Shown here: positions 17,322 to 27,595 of the stretch, piece after piece
How positions within the stretch are numbered: position 1 is the first letter of the stretch
How the letters are laid out: each line of letters begins with the position of its first letter
DNA from: Palsa-504 sp963787645
Lineage (GTDB): Bacteria; Actinomycetota; Actinomycetes; Streptosporangiales; Streptosporangiaceae
Direction: 5' to 3'
NCBI GenBank assembly: GCA_963787645.1
Contig: CAWBDS010000002.1
Coordinates: forward strand, 744,001-808,000
Length of the DNA stretch: 64,000 nucleotides
Made by a program: the position numbers and the translations under genes
Notes under the pieces: generated by a model
What the model was told of the DNA's origin: nothing
The model's database searches: none
Seen by the model: only the letters and a program-made list of their open reading frames with translations

Positions 17322-19094
17322 ATGATCCGCACCCATGAGGCGGGGACGCTGCGGGCGTCGCACGCGGGAGAGCACGTGGTGCTGGCCGGCTGGGTAGCCC
17401 GGCGCCGGGACCACGGTGGCGTGGTGTTCATCGACCTGCGAGACGCGAGCGGCGTGGTTCAGGTCGTGTGGCGAGGCGAGGAAGCCGTGGGACATGAGCT
17501 GCGGGCCGAGTTCTGCGTGCGAGTCCTCGGGACGGTCCGGCAGCGCCCGGCCGGGAACGAGAACCCTGAGCTGCCCACCGGGGACGTCGAGGTAGCCGCC
17601 GACGAGGTCGAGGTGCTCAGCGAGGCCGACCCGCTGCCGTTCCCCATCGGGGGTTCCACCGAGATCAGCGAGGACATCCGGCTCAAGTACCGCTACCTGG
17701 ACATCAGGCGCGAGGACACCGCGCGGGCGCTGCGGGTCCGCTCCCGCGCCGCCTACCTGCTGTCCGACGTGATGCGCGAGCACCGGTTCGTGAACGTCGA
17801 GACCCCGTACCTGACCCGGTCCACGCCTGAAGGCGCGCGCGACTTCCTGGTCCCGGTCCGGCTGCGGCCCGGTAACTGGTACGCGCTGCCGCAGTCGCCC
17901 CAGCTGTTCAAGCAACTGCTCATGGTGGGCGGCCTGGAGCGCTACTACCAGCTGGCCCGGTGCTTCCGGGACGAGGACTTCCGCAAGGACCGGCAGCCCG
18001 AGTTCACCCAGATCGACATCGAGATGTCCTTCGTCACCCGCCAAGACGTGGTCGACGTCGCCGAGGACATCGTCGGGCTGCTGTGGTCCGAGCTGGCCGG
18101 CTACCAGGTACCCCGGCCATTGCCCCGGATGACCTACGCGGACGCGATGGCGCGCTACGGCTCGGACAAGCCCGACCTGCGCTTCGGCTGTGAGCTGACC
18201 GACCTGACCGCGTACTTCGCGGGCACGGAGTTCCGCGTCTTCCAGGCTCCTTATGTCGGGGCCGTGGTCATGCCCGGCGGCGCGTCGCAGTCCCGGCGCG
18301 AGCTGGACCAGTGGCAGGAGTGGGCCCGGTCCCGGGGGGCCCGCGGCCTGGCCTACGCCCTGATCGGCGCCGACGGCGAGATCACCGGCCCGGTGGCCAA
18401 GAACCTGTCCGAGGCCGAACGTTCCGGGCTGGCCGCCACCGGCGCAGGCCCGGGCGACTGCGTGTTCTTCGCGGCGGGCCCGGCCCATGGCTCCCGCGAG
18501 CTGCTCGGCGCGGCGCGGCTGGAGATCGGGCGCGCCTGCGACCTGATCGACGAGTCGGCGTGGTCCTTCCTGTGGGTGGTCGACGCGCCCATGTTCGAAG
18601 AGGACGGCCAGGGCGGCTGGACCTCGGTGCATCACCCGTTCACCGCGCCGCTGCCCGAATGGGCGGACAAGTTCGTCACTGAGCCTGGCGGCGCGCTGGC
18701 CGACGCCTACGACATCGTGTGCAACGGGTACGAGATCGGCGGCGGCTCCATCCGGATCCACCAGTCCGCGATGCAGCAGGCGGTATTCGACGTGATCGGG
18801 CTATCGCCCACCGAGGCCCAGTCGCAGTTCGGCTTCCTGCTCGACGCGTTCAAGTACGGCCCGCCGCCGCACGGCGGCATCGCGTTCGGCTGGGACCGGG
18901 TATGCATGCTGCTGGCGGGCGCGCCCACCATCCGCGACGTCATCGCCTTCCCCAAAGCCGCTTCCGGCCTGGACCCCCTGACCGGCGCCCCCACCCCCAT
19001 CACCCCCGCCCAACGCCAAGAAGCCGGCATCGACGCTGCCCCCGCTCCCACACCACACGCCGCTCCCACCTCACAGCTTCCTCCCACCACGTAA
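17322..19094 (+). CDS. aspS: Aspartyl-tRNA synthetase
   Basis: A class IIb synthetase charging tRNA-Asp. The N-terminal OB anticodon-binding domain (GWVARRRDHGGVVFIDLRD) is followed by motif 2 (RCFRDEDFRKDRQPEFTQID) and motif 3 (GIAFGWDRVCMLL), with the bacterial GAD insertion between. The ATG at 17322 is preferred: MIRTHEAGTLR is the family start and AAAGGGGAAG lies upstream; the upstream ATG at 17265 would add 19 basic residues. At 590 residues it is family-sized, with a Pro/Thr-rich tail. A 17-bp inverted repeat follows the stop. Confidence 0.95.
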   Translation: MIRTHEAGTLRASHAGEHVVLAGWVARRRDHGGVVFIDLRDASGVVQVVWRGEEAVGHELRAEFCVRVLGTVRQRPAGNENPELPTGDVEVAADEVEVLSEADPLPFPIGGSTEISEDIRLKYRYLDIRREDTARALRVRSRAAYLLSDVMREHRFVNVETPYLTRSTPEGARDFLVPVRLRPGNWYALPQSPQLFKQLLMVGGLERYYQLARCFRDEDFRKDRQPEFTQIDIEMSFVTRQDVVDVAEDIVGLLWSELAGYQVPRPLPRMTYADAMARYGSDKPDLRFGCELTDLTAYFAGTEFRVFQAPYVGAVVMPGGASQSRRELDQWQEWARSRGARGLAYALIGADGEITGPVAKNLSEAERSGLAATGAGPGDCVFFAAGPAHGSRELLGAARLEIGRACDLIDESAWSFLWVVDAPMFEEDGQGGWTSVHHPFTAPLPEWADKFVTEPGGALADAYDIVCNGYEIGGGSIRIHQSAMQQAVFDVIGLSPTEAQSQFGFLLDAFKYGPPPHGGIAFGWDRVCMLLAGAPTIRDVIAFPKAASGLDPLTGAPTPITPAQRQEAGIDAAPAPTPHAAPTSQLPPTT

Positions 19095-19116
19095 CCCCTG
19101 CCCCCAATGAGTCGGG

Positions 19117-19173
19117 TTCATGATCGTGGCCAGAAAAGACCGGATAAGTGCCGGAACTGGCCACGATCATGAA
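19117..19173. repeat. Extragenic palindrome, GATCGTGG family (copy 1)
   Basis: A perfect 17-base inverted repeat, TTCATGATCGTGGCCAG at 19117-19133 and its complement at 19157-19173, with a 23-base loop. It lies between convergent aspS and the AbiEi-like gene, and its right arm contains that gene's stop codon. There is no T tract, but it could act as a bidirectional 3'-end hairpin. The core ATGATCGTGG recurs in palindromes at 49512 and 54764. Confidence 0.75.
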
Positions 19174-20141
19174 ATCCAGTCTCGAAGCGAGCAGCCTGGG
19201 CGGGGGCAGGGGTGGGGGGTGGCTGGCCAGCCGCGCGAGCGCAGGACAGCGGCGACGTAAGCCGCGCTCTCGCACCGGTGATCGCCCAGTTCGGAGAAGC
19301 CGAACCTGAACGTGACGATGCCTCCGAACAGGTTGGCGTTGTCGCGGCGCTTGTCACGCCACTGCTCGTCCTCGGGATGCGCGATGGTCCCGTCGAGTTC
19401 CACGCACACGCCGTACTCCTCGTAGAGGTTGTCGAGGTACCTGTTGCCGGTGCGCTGCCTGATACGCGCCTGCCGCCGTGCTGAGGGAAGCCCGTGCGGC
19501 CGTTCCACCCGGCGGACGTAGCGGTACTCAAGCAGGGACAAGGCGCCGTCATCGGCATCGGCGAGCGCCACCGTGAGTTCTCGGCGCCAACGCATCTTCT
19601 TACGGCTGTCCATAGCCTGACGTATTCGCTCGGCGGTCGTGCGCCTACGGCCGATGGCCCGGCAGATCCATTCGTAGGCGGCATCAAAGGTCGGCGTGAT
19701 CTGAATAAGGTCGAGCACCGTATCCTCCACTCGCGTGCACGGCGGGCGCATGGCCGGGTGCCTGGTTCGGAGGATCGCATCCGACCGGTGGACGATCACG
19801 CCGGGTATCTTCGCCTGGGCCGGGTGCCGGGACGCCGGGACCGTGATGATGATGACCGGACTCGGGGCGTCGAGCAGACCGTGCCGCTCGGCGGCGGTCT
19901 GATGGCTGAGAACGGCATCCGGCCCGGCGCGGAGCAGCGCGGCCCAGAGCATCGTCTCCCGGGCGGGGTCGCCGGAGAAGGCGGCGTACACGCCGCGCTG
20001 CAGCCGCTGCCAGCGGCCGCTGCCCACCCGGCCGCGCATTACGCGCGAGCCGACGCCAGCCACGGCACCCTGGCGGCTGGCAATGGCCTTGCCCTGGGCT
20101 GCCAGCAGTTCACGGGCCTGCGGGGGCATGTCGGTTGGCAT
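19167..20141 (-). CDS. AbiEi-type N-terminal domain / DUF559-like nuclease fold protein
   Basis: A 324-residue protein of a widespread actinobacterial type. The N-terminal half resembles AbiEi-family antitoxin/HTH proteins (GSGRWQRLQRGVYAAF, then SHQTAAERHGLLD and TLDLIQ-like helices). The C-terminal half resembles DUF559/Vsr-like endonuclease folds (SLLEYRYVRRVERPHGLP, then VCVELDGTIAHPEDEQWRDK, with spaced Glu/Asp as in PD-(D/E)XK sites). No AbiEii toxin lies next to it. ATG at 20141 or 20129 could start it. Its role is unknown. GC content and codon use resemble the neighbours. Confidence 0.7.
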   Translation of the reverse strand: MPTDMPPQARELLAAQGKAIASRQGAVAGVGSRVMRGRVGSGRWQRLQRGVYAAFSGDPARETMLWAALLRAGPDAVLSHQTAAERHGLLDAPSPVIIITVPASRHPAQAKIPGVIVHRSDAILRTRHPAMRPPCTRVEDTVLDLIQITPTFDAAYEWICRAIGRRRTTAERIRQAMDSRKKMRWRRELTVALADADDGALSLLEYRYVRRVERPHGLPSARRQARIRQRTGNRYLDNLYEEYGVCVELDGTIAHPEDEQWRDKRRDNANLFGGIVTFRFGFSELGDHRCESAAYVAAVLRSRGWPATPHPCPRPGCSLRDWIS

Positions 20142-20192
20142 GCATCCGAGGCTGCATAGCGGAACCGCGGCCCGCCATTGGCGCTCCCAACC

Positions 20193-20231
20193 TGTGGATA
20201 ACCTGGCATGTCGTCGTCGTTCTGCGGATAA
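20193..20231 (+). promoter_or_regulatory. Two DnaA-box-like sites upstream of rarA
   Basis: TGTGGATAA at 20193-20201 is an exact complement of the TTATCCACA DnaA-box consensus, and TGCGGATAA at 20223-20231 differs by one base. They are 30 bases apart, about three helical turns, in the gap between the divergent AbiEi-like gene and rarA. They might link rarA expression to DnaA, or occur by chance; GGATAAC may also serve as a -10 region. Confidence 0.3.
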
Positions 20232-20263
20232 CTTGACCCGCGAGAGCGAGATAAGGTCGGAGG

Positions 20264-21628
20264 ATGGCCGGACCAGACACGGGCCAGTCCGCGAGCCTGT
20301 TCGATGAGGCGGAAGAGACGGCAGCCCAGGCGGCCGCGCCGCTCGCCGTCCGGATGCGGCCGCGCAGCCTGGACGAGGTGATCGGGCAGCGACACCTGAC
20401 CAGCGCGGGCACGCCGTTCCGCAAGCTGGTCGACAACGACGCGCCGATGTCGCTGCTGTTGTGGGGGCCGCCCGGCACCGGCAAGACCACCCTGGCCTAC
20501 GTAGTCAGCCAGGTGACCAAGCGCCGCTTCGTGGAACTGTCGGCGGTCAGCGCCGGGGTCAAGGACGTGCGCGCGGCGGTCGACGCGGCCCGGCGCACGC
20601 TGGGCATGAGCGGCGCGCAGACCGTGCTATTCATCGACGAGGTGCACCGGTTCTCCAAGACCCAGCAGGACGCGCTGCTCCCGGCGGTGGAAAACCGGTG
20701 GGTCTCGTTCATCGGCGCGACGACCGAGAACCCGTTCTTCTCGGTGGTCTCGCCGCTGCTGTCCCGGTCGCTGCTGCTGACCCTGCAGCCGTTGTCCGAC
20801 GACGACATCCGCGAGGTCATCAAGCGAGCCCTCAAAGACCCGCGCGGCCTGAACCAAACGGTCAAGCTCGATGACGACGCCGCCGAGCACCTGGTCCGCC
20901 TGGCGGGCGGCGACGCCCGGCGGACGCTGACCTACCTGGAGGCAGCCGCCCTCGGCCAAGACCAAAAGCACATCACCATAGAAACCCTGGAGCGCGCGGT
21001 AGACCGGGCCGCGGTCCGCTACGACCGCGACGGCGACCAGCACTACGACGTGATCAGCGCGTTCATCAAGTCCATGCGGGGCAGCGACGTCGACGCGGCG
21101 CTGCACTACCTGGCCCGGATGATCGAGGCCGGGGAGGACCCGCGGTTCATCGCCCGGCGGCTCATCGTGCACGCCAGCGAGGACGTGGGCATGGCCGATC
21201 CGACCGCGCTGCAGACCGCGGTCGCGGCGGCGCAGGCGGTCGAGTTCGTCGGGCTGCCCGAAGCGCGGATCAACCTGGCCCAGGCGGTGATCCACATCTC
21301 GCTGGCGCCGAAGTCCAATGCGGTCATCAAGGCGATCGGCGCCGCCGACGCGGACGTGCGGAACGGGCTAATCGGGGCCGTGCCCGCGCACCTGCGTGAT
21401 GCGCACTATTCTGGGGCGGGCAAGGTCGGCCACGGCAAGGGCTACCTGTACCCGCACGACTTCGATGACGGCATCGTCGCGCAGCGCTACGCTCCCGATC
21501 CGGTGGCGGACCGCATCTACTACGAGCCGTCGGGACATGGCCAGGAGGCCCGCGTCGCCGAGCGCGCCGGGCGGATCCGGGCCATTCTCCGGAAGGCCAG
21601 CAAGACAAACCACAAGGAGCAGCCATGA
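20264..21628 (+). CDS. rarA: Replication-associated recombination protein A (MgsA/RarA)
   Basis: An AAA+ ATPase that acts at stalled replication forks. Walker A is GPPGTGKTTL near residues 69-78, Walker B is LFIDEVHRFSKTQQDAL, and sensor 1 is FIGATTENPFFSV. The C-terminal tetramerisation region includes SAFIKSMRGSDVDAALHYL and VGMADPTALQTAVAAAQA, hallmark segments of this family. It has 454 residues, the usual length. The start is preceded by GGTCGGAGG. In related genomes rpsD often follows; here a short open frame and the DUF948 gene follow directly. Confidence 0.95.
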   Translation: MAGPDTGQSASLFDEAEETAAQAAAPLAVRMRPRSLDEVIGQRHLTSAGTPFRKLVDNDAPMSLLLWGPPGTGKTTLAYVVSQVTKRRFVELSAVSAGVKDVRAAVDAARRTLGMSGAQTVLFIDEVHRFSKTQQDALLPAVENRWVSFIGATTENPFFSVVSPLLSRSLLLTLQPLSDDDIREVIKRALKDPRGLNQTVKLDDDAAEHLVRLAGGDARRTLTYLEAAALGQDQKHITIETLERAVDRAAVRYDRDGDQHYDVISAFIKSMRGSDVDAALHYLARMIEAGEDPRFIARRLIVHASEDVGMADPTALQTAVAAAQAVEFVGLPEARINLAQAVIHISLAPKSNAVIKAIGAADADVRNGLIGAVPAHLRDAHYSGAGKVGHGKGYLYPHDFDDGIVAQRYAPDPVADRIYYEPSGHGQEARVAERAGRIRAILRKASKTNHKEQP

Positions 21629-21660
21629 CGCGGACGGGCTACCCGGCAGGCACGGCATGA
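21625..21660 (+). CDS. 11-codon open frame overlapping rarA and DUF948 gene
   Basis: ATG at 21625 sits behind a strong AAGGAGC ribosome site and overlaps the rarA stop by ATGA. It encodes MTRTGYPAGTA and ends with TGA at 21658-21660, which itself overlaps the ATG of the DUF948 gene in a second ATGA. The DUF948 start has no good ribosome site of its own, so this minigene may couple its translation to rarA. Whether the peptide is made is unknown. Confidence 0.4.
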   Translation: MTRTGYPAGTA

Positions 21661-22133
21661 ACGCGGCCCAAGCAGCCGCGCTGATCGCCGCCGTCTTCTG
21701 GGCGCTGCTGGTCAGCGTGGGCGTCTTCGTCTTGTTCCGGCTGAGCCGCCTGCTGTCCGAGAGCACCAAGCTGATCGCGCGCGGTGACACCATCCTGCAA
21801 CGGGCCCAGACCGCGGTCGACGGGGCGCAGGCCGCGGTGGATCGCGCCCACACGCAGCTGGACCGTACCGAGCCCGTCTCCGCCAGCATGAGCGAGCTCG
21901 ACGCCGGGATGGCCGACCTGGCCGGGCAGGTCACCGCGCTGGCCAGCTTGAGCCGCGCCATCGCCACCGGACCGGTCGGGCGGATGGGCGCCCTGGCTTA
22001 CGGCGTACGCCACGCGGTCAGCCTGCGCCGAGCCGGAGCCCATAACACCGGTAACACCCGTAACACCAGTAGCACCCGCACCCTGCCCGGACGCGTCATG
22101 GAATGCGGCGAGCTCAGCAGGTCGGCCAAATGA
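21657..22133 (+). CDS. DUF948 membrane-anchored coiled-coil protein
   Basis: A 158-residue protein with an N-terminal membrane helix (about 5-27, AALIAAVFWALLVSVGVFVL). A helical region (RGDTILQRAQTAVDGAQAAV and following) has the heptad-like spacing typical of DUF948. A Gly/Asn/Thr-rich tail follows. The function of DUF948 is not known. The gene is conserved between rarA/rpsD and alaS in actinobacteria together with the next small gene, whose ATG overlaps its stop (ATGA). Confidence 0.8.
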   Translation: MNAAQAAALIAAVFWALLVSVGVFVLFRLSRLLSESTKLIARGDTILQRAQTAVDGAQAAVDRAHTQLDRTEPVSASMSELDAGMADLAGQVTALASLSRAIATGPVGRMGALAYGVRHAVSLRRAGAHNTGNTRNTSSTRTLPGRVMECGELSRSAK

Positions 22134-22384
22134 TCCGCCGCGGCTTCTGGCTGGCCGTCGGCGCGGCGACCGGCATCTATGGTTACCGGCGTGTCTCCGC
22201 GGCCGGGCGCCGCCTGTCTGCCAGCCTTAACCCCGGCCGGCGGCCCCGACACAAGCCCTACAGACCGCACGGACCGCACCAGCCGTACAGGCCGCACCAG
22301 CCGTACAGGCCGCACAAGCCGCACGGGCCGCGCAGATCGCACAAGGCGTCCGGACCGCACGGACCGCAGGGCGCACCGCCATAA
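22130..22384 (+). CDS. DUF6167-like small protein, apparently frameshifted
   Basis: The first about 35 residues (MIRRGFWLAVGAATGIYGYR and following) match the N terminus of the small proteins found just before alaS in actinobacteria. As read, the frame then turns into a Pro/His/Arg repeat (YRPHQPYRPHQ) and ends at 22384. In the neighbouring frame the Ala-rich helix and the expected C terminus (TYRFTRDVREGMDLM) continue to 22578. The original gene was therefore probably 22130-22578, with a one-base loss near the C run at 22244. It overlaps the DUF948 gene by ATGA. Confidence 0.7.
   Translation: MIRRGFWLAVGAATGIYGYRRVSAAGRRLSASLNPGRRPRHKPYRPHGPHQPYRPHQPYRPHKPHGPRRSHKASGPHGPQGAPP
22283..22318 (+). 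repeat. 18-bp tandem repeat in the DUF6167-like gene
   Basis: CCGTACAGGCCGCACCAG is repeated twice back to back, with one mismatch in the second copy, and shorter related units flank it. In one frame it reads Pro-Tyr-Arg-Pro-His-Gln; in the presumed native frame it reads Ala-Val-Gln-Ala-Ala-Pro. Repeats of this kind promote slippage and may relate to the frameshift just upstream. Confidence 0.8.
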
Positions 22385-22436
22385 CGGCAGCCCGGGCCAC
22401 GTACCGGTTCACCCGCGACGTGCGCGAAGGCATGGA

Positions 22437-22466
22437 CCTGATGGCTCGGCAAGCCGAGCCATCAGG
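22437..22466. repeat. Near-perfect 30-bp palindrome before alaS
   Basis: CCTGATGGCTCGGC, then AA, then the exact 14-base complement. An RNA hairpin here would be very stable. It lies 110 bases before the alaS start and within the continuation frame of the DUF6167-like gene. There is no T tract, so it is not a canonical terminator. It is not a T-box: no specifier stem or antiterminator consensus is visible. Confidence 0.7.
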
Positions 22467-22476
22467 CCCTACCCTC

Positions 22477-22545
22477 TCAACAGACCACGAATCAACAGAC
22501 CACCAATCAACAGACCAATCAACAGACCAATCAACAGACCGCCAA
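22477..22545 (+). repeat. 12-bp tandem repeats upstream of alaS
   Basis: AATCAACAGACC occurs three times back to back (22505-22540), with two diverged copies before it. In the continuation frame it encodes Gln-Ser-Thr-Asp. It is AT-rich compared with its surroundings and probably expanded by slippage. It ends 32 bases before the alaS start. Confidence 0.9.
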
Positions 22546-22577
22546 TCGACGACCCGCGAACCCGAGGATGGCCACTG

Positions 22578-25297
<2,720 letters not shown>

Positions 25298-25381
25298 CGT
25301 ATTGCCATGCTGCTGCGCCCCAGCGGGGCTCCATCGCGCCCTGCCCGGGCGCGCCACCCTGCGACCAGCCCCTTCCCGCCG

Positions 25382-25852
25382 ATGAGAGACGGCGTGCGGC
25401 TGGCCGTGGACGTCGGATCGGTCCGGATCGGGGTGGCCCGCAGTGATCCGGGTGGCGTGCTGGCCAGCCCGCTGACCGTGGTCCGCTCCGGTCCCGGCCA
25501 GCTGGACGAGCTGGCCACCCTGGCCGCCGACGCCGACCCGATCGAGGTCATAGTGGGCCTGCCCACCTCGCTGTCCGGTCGTGACGGTACCGCGGCGGAC
25601 AAAGCGCGGAGCTTCGCCGCCGAGCTAGCCGCCCGCCTGGCTCCGGTCCCGGTGCGGCTGGTCGATGAGCGCTTCACCACCACCGAGGCGCACGCCGCGC
25701 TGCGCCGCGGCGGCAAGGACTCCCGGGCCCGCCGCCAGATCGTCGACGCAGCGGCAGCCGCCGTGCTCCTCCAAGCCGCCCTGGATACCGAACGTACCAC
25801 CGGACACCCTCCGGGCCAGCTGGTCACGCTCGCGGGGGGAGCCGGCGCGTGA
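25382..25852 (+). CDS. ruvX: Putative pre-16S rRNA nuclease / Holliday junction resolvase RuvX (YqgF)
   Basis: An RNase H-fold protein of about 156 residues. The conserved first strand LAVDVGSVRIGVARSDP carries the catalytic Asp, VIVGLPTSLSGRDGTAAD is the second signature, and the C-terminal acidic site lies around VRLVDERFTTTEA and DAAAAAVLLQ. ATG 25382 gives the usual RLAVDVGS beginning; ATG 25307 would add 25 residues unlike the family. alaS-ruvX-mltG is the conserved order. The stop overlaps the GTG of mltG (GTGA). Confidence 0.9.
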   Translation: MRDGVRLAVDVGSVRIGVARSDPGGVLASPLTVVRSGPGQLDELATLAADADPIEVIVGLPTSLSGRDGTAADKARSFAAELAARLAPVPVRLVDERFTTTEAHAALRRGGKDSRARRQIVDAAAAAVLLQAALDTERTTGHPPGQLVTLAGGAGA

Positions 25853-27318
25853 GCGAGAACGCCAGCCCCTGGCCGCCGGACCAGGACCCCCGACAGGTCC
25901 GGCCGCCCCGCGGGCTCCAGCCGCTGCCCAGCGCCCTCCAGCCGCCTGAGCCGTTGCATCACGATCCCCGCGACCGCGGTCCGCGGCGGGCCGAAGACTC
26001 GCCGTGGCGCCGGACGCAGCACCGGTCCCGCCCCGAAGCCGCCGACTGGCACGCGGGCTCCGCTGGCGAATCCGGCGCCCGGCACGGCGATCCGGACCCG
26101 TACCGCCAGGACGGCGACGGCGAGGACTACGACGACCGGTACGACGCCGGCGACCGGTTCCTGCCCGGGTTCGGCGAGTCCGGCGACGAGGACGACGAAG
26201 GCGAGCCGCCCCGCCGCGGCCGGGGCCGGCGCTCGTCGGGACGCTCCGGTGGCCCGCGCCGCCCGCGCAGGCGGTTCCGCTGGATCGCGCCGCTGGCCGC
26301 CCTGCTGGTCATCTTGATCCCGCTTGGCATCGGCGGCGCGTACGTCTACCACCTGTACCAGGACAAGTACCACCCGGCCGACTACTCCGGCGCGGGTACC
26401 GGCAAGGTCGTGGTCCAGGTCACCTCGGGCGAGACGCCGACCGGCCTCGCGCCGCAACTGGTCAAGCTGGGCGTGGTGGCCAGCTCCCGGGCCTTCGTCC
26501 TGGCCGCCGAACACAGCTCGACCCCGAACGGCCTGCTGCCCGGCTTCTACGGCATGCACCTGCACATGAAGGCCTCGCTGGCCTACGCGCTGCTGCTCAA
26601 CCCGAACAACCTGGTCCAGGTCACGGTCCGGATTCCGGAGGGCTGGCGGCTCAGCCAGATCGTGGCCTACCTAGGGGCCAAGTCCGGCATCTCGGCCAGC
26701 GCCTACCAGGCGGTGCTGGCCAAGCCGGCCCAGCTGCACCTGCCGTCCTACGCGAACGGCAAGCCCGAAGGCTACCTGTTCCCCGCGACCTACGAGGTGG
26801 TGCCGCACGAGACCGCCCTGGGCGTACTGACCGCCATGGTCCAGCGGTTCGAGCAGCAGGCGGCGCAGGTCAACCTAGCGACCGCGGCCAAGCACGTGCA
26901 CCTGGCCGAAAGCCAGGTCATCATCATGGCCAGCCTGGTGGAAGCCGAGGGCGGCCGGCTCACTGACTACCCGAAGATCGCCCGGGTCATCTACAACCGG
27001 CTGGCCCAGCACATCCCGCTGCAGCTGGACAGCACCGTGCTCTACGGGCTCAACACCTACGGCATCATCGCCAGCGACCAGCAGCTCAACAGCCCCTCAC
27101 CGTTCAACACGTACAAGCATCAGGGGCTTACGCCTACCCCCATCGACAGCCCGGGGGCCGCCGCGATCCAGGCCGTGCTGAACCCGGCCCCGGGGAACTG
27201 GCTGTACTTCGTGACCGTCAACCCCAAGACCGGCGAGACCTTGTTCACCGCGAGCGAGGCGCAGTTCCAGCAGTTCCGGGCCGAGCTCGAGCACAACATC
27301 GGTCAGGGTCAGGGCTGA
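25849..27318 (+). CDS. mltG: Endolytic murein transglycosylase MltG
   Basis: Cleaves nascent peptidoglycan strands at the membrane. The first about 143 residues are a disordered, Arg/Asp/Pro-rich cytoplasmic region, long as in other actinobacteria. One membrane helix follows (about 144-168, IAPLAALLVILIPLGIGGAY). The YceG domain carries SGETPTGLAPQLVKLGV, GYLFPATYEV, the catalytic Glu in ASLVEAEGG (about 366), and LQLDSTVLYGL. It has 489 residues and a GTG start overlapping ruvX. The aroE remnant follows after three bases. Confidence 0.93.
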   Translation: MSENASPWPPDQDPRQVRPPRGLQPLPSALQPPEPLHHDPRDRGPRRAEDSPWRRTQHRSRPEAADWHAGSAGESGARHGDPDPYRQDGDGEDYDDRYDAGDRFLPGFGESGDEDDEGEPPRRGRGRRSSGRSGGPRRPRRRFRWIAPLAALLVILIPLGIGGAYVYHLYQDKYHPADYSGAGTGKVVVQVTSGETPTGLAPQLVKLGVVASSRAFVLAAEHSSTPNGLLPGFYGMHLHMKASLAYALLLNPNNLVQVTVRIPEGWRLSQIVAYLGAKSGISASAYQAVLAKPAQLHLPSYANGKPEGYLFPATYEVVPHETALGVLTAMVQRFEQQAAQVNLATAAKHVHLAESQVIIMASLVEAEGGRLTDYPKIARVIYNRLAQHIPLQLDSTVLYGLNTYGIIASDQQLNSPSPFNTYKHQGLTPTPIDSPGAAAIQAVLNPAPGNWLYFVTVNPKTGETLFTASEAQFQQFRAELEHNIGQGQG

Positions 27319-27321
27319 GCC

Positions 27322-27595
27322 GTGCCCGCCCCGTGCCGGGCCGCGGTCCTCGGCCCGGTTACAACACCGATGTCCCCGGCCTGGTGGCTGCCGCGCGCCG
27401 CCTGGACCTGTCCGTCGAGCTGCGGCCGTTCGGCTCCCCGGCCGGCGACGGCGACCTGCTGATCTCCACCGTCCCGCCGGTGCCGCCGATTTTTATGCCG
27501 AACGGGCCATTGATCCCCGCGCCCGCCCCTGTGCCGTGCTGGACGTGGTGTACAACCCCGTGGCCGACCCCGCCGGCCGTTGCGAGCGGAGTGAA
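27322..27595 (+). pseudogene. aroE: Shredded remnant of shikimate dehydrogenase (aroE)
   Basis: aroE normally follows mltG. Pieces remain in three frames. GTG 27322 starts MPAPCRAAVLG, the usual N terminus. After about 100 lost residues, another frame gives GYNTDVPGLVAA, the shikimate/NADP region. A second deletion removes the Rossmann core and joins to ARRLDLSVELRPFG and LLISTVP. One lost base moves to AADFYAERAIDPRARPCAVL and DVVYNPVA. The C terminus is gone. No functional enzyme is possible, so an intact aroE must exist elsewhere unless the deletions are assembly artefacts. Confidence 0.8.

Noticed and set aside
19117..19173. Palindrome as a canonical Rho-independent terminator
   Set aside because: The stem is perfect but the loop is 23 bases and no T tract follows on either strand.
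22283..22545. Tandem repeats considered as a CRISPR array
   Set aside because: Units are contiguous, 12 or 18 bases, without spacers of constant length and without cas genes.
22385..22577. T-box or other riboswitch upstream of alaS
   Set aside because: The strong palindrome lacks the T-box antiterminator and specifier loop, and the region is open in a frame that continues the upstream gene.
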